The notes under the pieces: generated by a model
The model's database searches: none
What the model saw: the letters and a program-made list of their open reading frames with translations, nothing else
Told to the model about the DNA's origin: nothing
Part shown: positions 6,063 through 10,520 of the stretch, in pieces
How the letters are laid out: every line of letters begins with the position of its first letter
Numbering within the stretch: position 1 is the first letter of the stretch
Source of the DNA: UBA3064 sp023258775
GTDB taxonomy: Bacteria; Pseudomonadota; Gammaproteobacteria; Burkholderiales; Burkholderiaceae_E
Direction: 5' to 3'
Assembly: GCA_044355655.1 (NCBI GenBank)
Contig: JBIKXS010000059.1
Coordinates: forward strand, 1-10,520
Length of the DNA: 10,520 nt
Translations under genes and position numbers: made by a program

Positions 6063-6895
6063 GCTTTATCGGCAACGCATCGCCATCCGATATAAACCAC
6101 ATAAAAGTCGGCGGGCTTAAGCGCGCGGTGGTCGCGGTGCATCGGGGCAGGTCCGTACCACCATGAGCCACCGCGGGTGACTTGCTCGCGGCCGCTGCCT
6201 GAGTCGACCCACTCCCAAACATTGGCACCCATATCAAAGAGGCCGTTCACTCCAGCTCGGCTTTGCCCGACCGCTTGATGACGAAGCGGTGCACCGGCTG
6301 CCTCGCGATGGTTGGCACCATCGGGACTATCGCCCGTTGGGTACGGATACGATTTTCCACGCACAAAGCCCGGTGGCGGCGAGTCGCGGGTCTCAGTGTA
6401 AGCAGCCCGCATCCATTCAGCATCGCTTGGTAAACGCTTTCCCGCCCACTGACAAAACTGCTTGGCTTCATGCCAATTCACATGCACCGCAGGCTCGTTG
6501 ACTGCGCCCGGCTTGCCATAGGGTGAGTGCCATACCCAACCAGGTCGTCGCTCCCAGCCTGCACCCCATTCAAAACCGCCGCCTTCGCGCTCAGCAAGGC
6601 TTCGGTATCCCCTGGCCTGAACAAACCCGCGATACTGCCCAATACTGACCTCGGTTCGATCGATCCAGAAAAAAGAGCCATCGTCGCGTTGGATAGCTTG
6701 CATGGCCGTTTCATCGTTTGCAGGGGCCTGACCATGGCTTTGCGCAGGGGCCGGGGCATGGCCTTGCAAAGGGGCTTGTGAGATGGCCTGGGCATTGCTT
6801 TGCCCAACAGCAAAACCAGCCAGACAAGCAAGACTGATGAAATAAGCCTTCGGGGATACAAGGTGATGAGTCATCCATCGAACACGATTAGTCAT
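6038..6895 (-). CDS. Exported SUMF1/FGE-sulfatase-domain protein lacking the catalytic cysteine pair
   Basis: A 285-residue protein of the formylglycine-generating-enzyme (SUMF1/EgtB/PvdO) fold. Residues 1-37 look like a signal peptide: a basic start, a hydrophobic stretch around 18-31, and a likely cut after SNAQA. A Gln/Pro/His/Ala-rich linker (38-60) follows, so the protein is probably periplasmic. The domain spans about 65-275, with TEVSIGQYRGF (81-91), AGKRLPSDAEWMRAA (151-165), GANVWEWV (223-230), RGGSWWYGP (241-249) and GWRC (270-273). At the copper-binding cysteine pair of true FGEs, after RGGS, it has WWYGPAP and no Cys; the mature part has only C148 and C273. Formylglycine synthesis is therefore unlikely. 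The ATG at 6895 has GGTGAG 7 nt upstream and overlaps the kinase stop as ATGACTAA. The role is unknown; iron-dependent or structural functions are known in the superfamily. Confidence 0.88.
   Translation of the reverse strand: MTNRVRWMTHHLVSPKAYFISLACLAGFAVGQSNAQAISQAPLQGHAPAPAQSHGQAPANDETAMQAIQRDDGSFFWIDRTEVSIGQYRGFVQARGYRSLAEREGGGFEWGAGWERRPGWVWHSPYGKPGAVNEPAVHVNWHEAKQFCQWAGKRLPSDAEWMRAAYTETRDSPPPGFVRGKSYPYPTGDSPDGANHREAAGAPLRHQAVGQSRAGVNGLFDMGANVWEWVDSGSGREQVTRGGSWWYGPAPMHRDHRALKPADFYVVYIGWRCVADKAQVLPSKR
6721..6792. repeat. Degenerate 24-bp tandem repeat encoding the Gln/Pro/Ala/His linker
   Basis: Units 6721-6744 and 6745-6768 agree at 19 of 24 positions; a third unit (6769-6792) starts with AAGGGGC but drifts. 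On the minus strand these encode octapeptide-like units QGHAPAPA and QSHGQAPA between the signal peptide and the SUMF1 domain. The unit is a multiple of three, so copy-number change would alter linker length without breaking the frame. Confidence 0.6.
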
Positions 6896-7955
6896 AAGCG
6901 ATCTCACCGAATGGTTTGCCTGCATCGAATGATTGTCGCAACACGCTTTGCTGTTGCTGCAATTCGAACATACGACGATCCCAATAATCGGGCTCTGCAA
7001 AGCCAGGAAAGGCACGTGGAAATGCCGGATCGTCATAACGATTCGCAATCCAGGCCGTATGCTCAATCAGCCGCATGCTTCGCAAGACCTCAATCCAATG
7101 CAATTCCATCGGGTCAAAATCACTGATACTTCGATAGGCCTGCAAGATGATCGCCAGGCCGGCTTCGAGTTCCTCACCTTGTCCGGAGAGCAATGGCCAT
7201 AGATCGCTGATCGCAGGGCCCATGCGGCAATCGTCAAGATCAACGAAATGCGGCCCCGCTTCGGTCCAAAGCACATTGCCCCAATGCATATCACCGTGAA
7301 TCCGCAAAAGCTTGGGCGCTGGTAAGTTGGCGATAAGGGTATGCGCGGTGTTTAAACAACTACGCGCAACGCCAAGCCAACGGTCGCAGGCTTGCGGCAG
7401 CGCGTTGCGCAGTGCCTCAACCTGATCAATCGCATCAAAAGCGCTTGCCAGGCCCCTAAAGCCTGATCGGTGTTTGAAAGCCTGCCGACGTCCCACCCCA
7501 TGCAAGCGCGCAATAAAGCGGCCCATTCTCTCGAGGACTTCGGGGCGATCCATATCGGGCGCCCGGCCTCCCTGGCGTGGCCATAAGGCGACATAAACTG
7601 GGTCGATCCACATCAAGCTATCCCCCGCCAAGTCGCGCGCAGCAAAGCTTTCGCGTAAGTTGATCGGCGCTGCTACCGGCAACTCGGCCTCGGCTAAGTC
7701 ATTGGCAAAGCGATGCTCCTCAAGAATTTGCGCAAGGCTCCAGCGTCCTGGCCGATAGGCCTTTAACACCACGCTGTCATGCGGCTTGCCCTCGGCATCA
7801 AGCCAAGGCTCATCAAGCCAGAGCAGATAAACCCTGTTTTCAAAGGAATTGAGCGCCAACATACGCCCATCAGGCTGCAAGCCCAGGGCTTGCAAGCCAT
7901 CGAGCATGCGGCTTGGTCCGAGCAACTCAAAGGGGTGTTTGTTGTGTGTATGCAT
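6888..7955 (-). CDS. srkA: Stress response serine/threonine kinase, SrkA/YihE (RdoA) family
   Basis: Cytoplasmic protein kinase of the aminoglycoside-phosphotransferase-like fold. In E. coli the family acts in the Cpx envelope-stress and stress-survival response. The 355-residue product shows LNSFENRVYLL at 35-45, VVLKAYRPGRW at 62-72 (K65, nucleotide binding), and QILEEHRFA at 76-84. PVAAP at 93-97, the catalytic loop HGDMHWGN at 220-227 (D222) and metal-binding VDLDD at 238-242 complete the set. These are the family's hallmark segments in order. The ATG at 7955 puts the N-terminus in register with SrkA; the frame is open upstream to 8399 but would cover the divergent GST gene, and no strong Shine-Dalgarno is visible. 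Its last eight bases overlap the SUMF1-like gene start, so the two are translationally coupled. In E. coli srkA is co-transcribed with dsbA, another exported protein gene; here the partner differs. Confidence 0.93.
   Translation of the reverse strand: MHTHNKHPFELLGPSRMLDGLQALGLQPDGRMLALNSFENRVYLLWLDEPWLDAEGKPHDSVVLKAYRPGRWSLAQILEEHRFANDLAEAELPVAAPINLRESFAARDLAGDSLMWIDPVYVALWPRQGGRAPDMDRPEVLERMGRFIARLHGVGRRQAFKHRSGFRGLASAFDAIDQVEALRNALPQACDRWLGVARSCLNTAHTLIANLPAPKLLRIHGDMHWGNVLWTEAGPHFVDLDDCRMGPAISDLWPLLSGQGEELEAGLAIILQAYRSISDFDPMELHWIEVLRSMRLIEHTAWIANRYDDPAFPRAFPGFAEPDYWDRRMFELQQQQSVLRQSFDAGKPFGEIAYD
6903..6908 (-). promoter_or_regulatory. Ribosome binding site GGTGAG that fixes the SUMF1-like start
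   Basis: GGTGAG on the minus strand lies 7 nt before the ATG at 6895, inside the last codons of the kinase gene. It supports this start over the in-frame ATG at 6874, which has no such site, and over far-upstream starts that would lie deep in the kinase gene. Confidence 0.6.
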
Positions 7956-8012
7956 GAGGCTCAGTGTATCGTTGGGCCACTCAACAAGGCGTGAAATAGG
8001 CAACGAGCGACC

Positions 8013-9002
8013 ATGCAAACTCAGATCGTGCTGCACCACTACCCGGCTAGCCCTTTTGCCGAGAAGATTCGACTCTTTTTGGGCTACAAGGGCGCGCGCT
8101 GGCAATCGGTTGAAATCCCGATGATGATGCCCAAACCCAAGCTCATGCCATTGACCGGTGGTTATCGCAAAACACCGGTCATGCAAATCGGTGCTGATAT
8201 TTATTGCGATACCGCGCTGATTCTTGACGAATTGCACCGCCGCCTGCCCGATCCTTTGCTGCTCCACGAAGCTTCGCTGAGCGATTTGACGCTTGCAGCC
8301 TTTGCCGACAGCGCATTGTTCTCGGCAGCCGTGTCCTGGGCTTTTCAGCCTGGCGCCATGGCCGATTTTTTCCATGGCAAAGACGAGGCTTTCGTACAAG
8401 CTTTTTTAGCCGATCGAAAAGCATTTCGTGCTGGCTCAAGCGCTCAGCGCCCAAGCCTTGGTCAGGCCAAAGATCGACTCGCCATAGCCTTGGCTGGCCT
8501 TGAAAACCAGCTTGGCGATTGCCGAAGCTTTGTGTGGGGCGCATCACCTTCGCGCGCAGACTTTTGCCTCTTTCATCCCTTATGGTTTATTCAACAAGCC
8601 AAAAGCGTTGCGTTCTTACTCGATGACTACCCGCAAGTGGGCTTGTGGCTCGAGCGCATGAGCCACTTTGGCCATGGCAAGCCCGAGTCGATCAGCGCCG
8701 ATGAAGCGCTCAGGATCGCTGCAAACCACCAACCGATCGGAATGCCTGCGAGCCAAGAGGCGGGTGCGCCGAGCGCTCAGGTCGCGCAAGGTTTGACCTT
8801 AGGTGCTGTGGTTGAGGTCAAACCCACCGATTACGGCATGGATGCTGTACGCGGCAGGCTTTGTTATGCCGATCAAAGGCGCTTGGTGATTGAACGTGAG
8901 GAAGAAGGCCTTGGCCTTCTTCACGTGCATTTCCCGCAAATCGGCTACCAGCTCACATATTGCGACGGTACTGACCACCCACCTCAAAAAGGCACTGGGT
9001 GA
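8013..9002 (+). CDS. Glutathione S-transferase-like protein with extra C-terminal domain
   Basis: A 329-residue protein, clearly longer than the roughly 200-230 residues of ordinary GSTs. Residues 1-80 form a thioredoxin-like GST N-domain: HHYPASPFAEKIRLFLGYKG at 8-27, the cis-proline segment KTPV at 53-56, and CDTALILDEL at 65-74 with D66/T67 at the usual glutathione-gamma-glutamyl contact. Residues 90-235 form the helical C-domain, with SRADFCLFHPL at 180-190. A linker (240-258) leads to a probable beta-rich domain at 259-320 that I cannot name. The N-terminal CxxC/Ser position reads YPASPFAEK, so chemistry would rely on S13 or another residue. The start has only a weak ribosome site (AGG). 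It diverges from the kinase across 57 bp, and its 3' end overlaps icmF by 50 bp tail to tail. Substrate unknown. Confidence 0.88.
   Translation: MQTQIVLHHYPASPFAEKIRLFLGYKGARWQSVEIPMMMPKPKLMPLTGGYRKTPVMQIGADIYCDTALILDELHRRLPDPLLLHEASLSDLTLAAFADSALFSAAVSWAFQPGAMADFFHGKDEAFVQAFLADRKAFRAGSSAQRPSLGQAKDRLAIALAGLENQLGDCRSFVWGASPSRADFCLFHPLWFIQQAKSVAFLLDDYPQVGLWLERMSHFGHGKPESISADEALRIAANHQPIGMPASQEAGAPSAQVAQGLTLGAVVEVKPTDYGMDAVRGRLCYADQRRLVIEREEEGLGLLHVHFPQIGYQLTYCDGTDHPPQKGTG
8895..8925. terminator. Strong GC-rich hairpin just beyond the icmF stop, possible attenuator or terminator
   Basis: Arms GAAGAAGGCC (8901-8910) and GGCCTTCTTC (8913-8922) are perfect complements with two bases between them; CGTGA and ACG outside extend the pairing with a bulge. 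It sits 28 bp past the minus-strand icmF stop codon and inside the GST-like coding region. No run of T follows on either strand, so it is not a classical intrinsic terminator. It could protect the icmF 3' end, or be a coincidence of the encoded sequence EREEEGLGLLHV. Confidence 0.3.
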
Positions 9003-10520
9003 TTTGGCCAAGCGAACAAACGCGAACCGCATCCATGAGCACTGCAAACACATTGCCTTGATCGATCACACACTGCTTTAAGCGCGCAAGCATCGCAGGT
9101 GCATGCTCGGCGTGCCGTGCATGAAAATCGGCAAGACGTTGCAGTTGACTTTGCTTTTCGTCTTCGGTCGATCTTGCCAATTCGAGACTTGCCGGCACCG
9201 GGTCATCCTCAGGATTTCGAAAAGTATTCACACCGATGATTGGCAGGCTTCCGTCGTGTTTGAGCATCTCGTAGTGCATCGATTCGTCTTGGATTTTGCC
9301 TCGCTGATAACCTGTTTCCATCGCGCCGAGCACACCGCCTCGTTCGGCAATGCGCTCAAATTCTTTCAGCACCGCCTCTTCGACCAAATCGGTCAGTTCA
9401 TCAATGATGAAGCTGCCTTGATTCGGATTTTGATTCTTGGCCAGACCCCATTCGTTATTAATAATCAATTGAATCGCAAGCGCCCTACGCACCGACTCTG
9501 TGGTGGGCGTGGTGATCGCCTCGTCATAAGCATTCGTGTGCAAAGAATTCGCCTGATCGTAGGTTGCAATCAGCGCTTGCAAGGTGGTGCGTATATCGTT
9601 GAATGCAATTTCCTGGGCATGCAGCGAGCGGCCCGAGGTTTGGCAGTGATACTTCAGTTTTTGAGAACGTTCATTAGCACCATAACGATCTCGCATCGCC
9701 ACAGCCCAAATCCGACGCGCCACGCGACCAATGACGCTGTACTCCGGGTCCATACCGTTGGAGAAGAAAAAGCTCAGATTAGGTGCGAAATCATCGATAT
9801 GCATGCCACGCGCCAAATAAGCTTCAACAAACGTAAAGCCATTGGAAAGCGTGAAGGCAAGTTGGGAGATCGGATTAGCCCCCGCCTCAGCAATGTGATA
9901 GCCCGATATCGAGACCGAATAAAAATTGCGCACACTGTGCTCAATAAAATAGGCCTGAATATCACCCATCACCTTGAGCGAAAACTCGGTTGAAAAAATA
10001 CAGGTATTTTGTCCCTGATCCTCTTTAAGAATATCGGCCTGTACCGTACCGCGTAATTGGGCAAGGGTTTGAGCACGAATTTTCTCAAGGCTTTGCGCAT
10101 CGGGGCTTTGCCCTGTTTTGGCCTTAAATGCTTCGATTTGTTGATCGATCGCGGTGTTCATAAACATCGCAAGAATCGTGGGCGCAGGCCCATTAATGGT
10201 CATTGATACCGAGGTTGATGGGTCAAGCAAATCAAAGCCTGAGTACAGCACCTTCATATCATCGAGGGTTGCAATCGATACCCCGGAGTTACCTACTTTG
10301 CCGTAAATATCGGGGCGCACATCGGGGTCCTGCCCGTAAAGTGTGACCGAGTCGAAAGCGGTTGATAAACGCTTGGCCTTCATACCCTCGGAAATCAACT
10401 TAAAGCGCCGATTCGTGCGAAACGGGTCTCCCTCGCCAGCAAACATGCGCGTGGGGTCTTCACCTTCGCGCTTAAAGGGGAAGACACCTGCGGTGTATGG
10501 AAAAAACCCCGGCAAATGCT
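8953..10520 (-). CDS. icmF: Fused isobutyryl-CoA mutase IcmF, C-terminal catalytic part (5' end beyond window)
   Basis: Adenosylcobalamin-dependent mutase interconverting isobutyryl-CoA and n-butyryl-CoA. Only the large-subunit half is visible; the B12-binding and MeaB-like G-protein domains of IcmF should lie to the right. The frame is open through the edge, so the TTG at 10515 is not the start. Visible segments include FPYTAGVFPFKR, IYGKVGNSGVSIATLDDM, SISGYHIAEAGAN with the active-site histidine, and the terminal GGQYRRNM. The two positions that set specificity in this family read Phe (GVF, codon at 10482-10480) and Gln (QGQN, codon at 10011-10009). Methylmalonyl-CoA mutase has Tyr and Arg there, so the isobutyryl type is favoured. 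Its 3' end overlaps the convergent GST-like gene by 50 bp. The product butyryl-CoA could enter beta-oxidation involving the nearby Hbd-type dehydrogenase (inference). Confidence 0.95.
   Translation of the reverse strand, partial: HLPGFFPYTAGVFPFKREGEDPTRMFAGEGDPFRTNRRFKLISEGMKAKRLSTAFDSVTLYGQDPDVRPDIYGKVGNSGVSIATLDDMKVLYSGFDLLDPSTSVSMTINGPAPTILAMFMNTAIDQQIEAFKAKTGQSPDAQSLEKIRAQTLAQLRGTVQADILKEDQGQNTCIFSTEFSLKVMGDIQAYFIEHSVRNFYSVSISGYHIAEAGANPISQLAFTLSNGFTFVEAYLARGMHIDDFAPNLSFFFSNGMDPEYSVIGRVARRIWAVAMRDRYGANERSQKLKYHCQTSGRSLHAQEIAFNDIRTTLQALIATYDQANSLHTNAYDEAITTPTTESVRRALAIQLIINNEWGLAKNQNPNQGSFIIDELTDLVEEAVLKEFERIAERGGVLGAMETGYQRGKIQDESMHYEMLKHDGSLPIIGVNTFRNPEDDPVPASLELARSTEDEKQSQLQRLADFHARHAEHAPAMLARLKQCVIDQGNVFAVLMDAVRVCSLGQITQCLFEVGGQYRRNM

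Noticed and set aside
7956..8012. Possible divergent promoters between the kinase and GST-like genes
   Set aside because: TTGGGC and AATAGG on the plus strand and TACACT on the minus strand are poor matches or wrongly spaced; no promoter can be supported.
7956..8399. Upstream in-frame extension of the SrkA-type kinase
   Set aside because: It lies antisense to the GST-like N-domain, and the SrkA family N-terminus aligns with the Met at 7955.
9103..9993. A 296-codon open frame on the plus strand opposite icmF
   Set aside because: It mirrors a highly conserved mutase and its translation has no family features, so it is a shadow frame.

Overview
The window looks like a chromosomal segment of a mid-GC betaproteobacterium, probably Burkholderiales. 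The best evidence is the IcmF-type mutase at the right edge, whose C-terminal region reads like its Cupriavidus-type relatives. A LivG-type ABC ATPase paired with a long-chain acyl-CoA synthetase and a divergent Crp/Fnr regulator is also an arrangement I associate with that group. The taxonomic call is inference from remembered protein similarity. The segment is densely coded: no gap reaches 300 bp, the largest being the 219-bp divergent regulatory region at 2492-2710. I see no tRNA, rRNA, CRISPR array, insertion sequence or phage gene.

Left block (1-3397). An operon runs leftward: a 660-residue FAA1-like acyl-CoA synthetase (509-2491), overlapping by one base (TGATG) a LivG-type ABC ATPase that leaves the window. 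Divergent from it is a Crp/Fnr-family regulator (2711-3397). The spacer between them holds three consecutive palindromes. Two are near-identical 16-bp TGTC-N8-GACA elements, the second lying over the -35 of a good promoter for the regulator. This suggests autoregulation and control of the transporter/ligase operon.

Middle block (3443-6062). A 3-hydroxyacyl-CoA dehydrogenase of the Hbd/PaaH type (minus strand) and an AlkK-like medium-chain acyl-CoA synthetase (plus strand) diverge from a 70-bp spacer. Together they supply fatty-acid activation and the NAD-dependent oxidation step of beta-oxidation.

Right block (6038-10520). An SrkA/YihE-type kinase and an exported formylglycine-generating-enzyme-like protein form a translationally coupled minus-strand pair. 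The second protein lacks the usual catalytic cysteine pair. Divergent from the kinase is a glutathione S-transferase-like protein with an extra C-terminal domain of about 85 residues. Its 3' end overlaps by 50 bp the 3' end of the convergent icmF gene, an adenosylcobalamin-dependent isobutyryl-CoA mutase cut off by the right edge.

The common theme is acyl-CoA metabolism: uptake and activation of acids (ABC ATPase, two ligases), butyryl/isobutyryl-CoA isomerisation (IcmF) and 3-hydroxyacyl-CoA oxidation (Hbd), with a local regulator. Most genes are recognisable families. The least explained elements are the tandem operator, the kinase plus cysteine-less SUMF1 pair, and the C-terminal domain of the GST-like protein.
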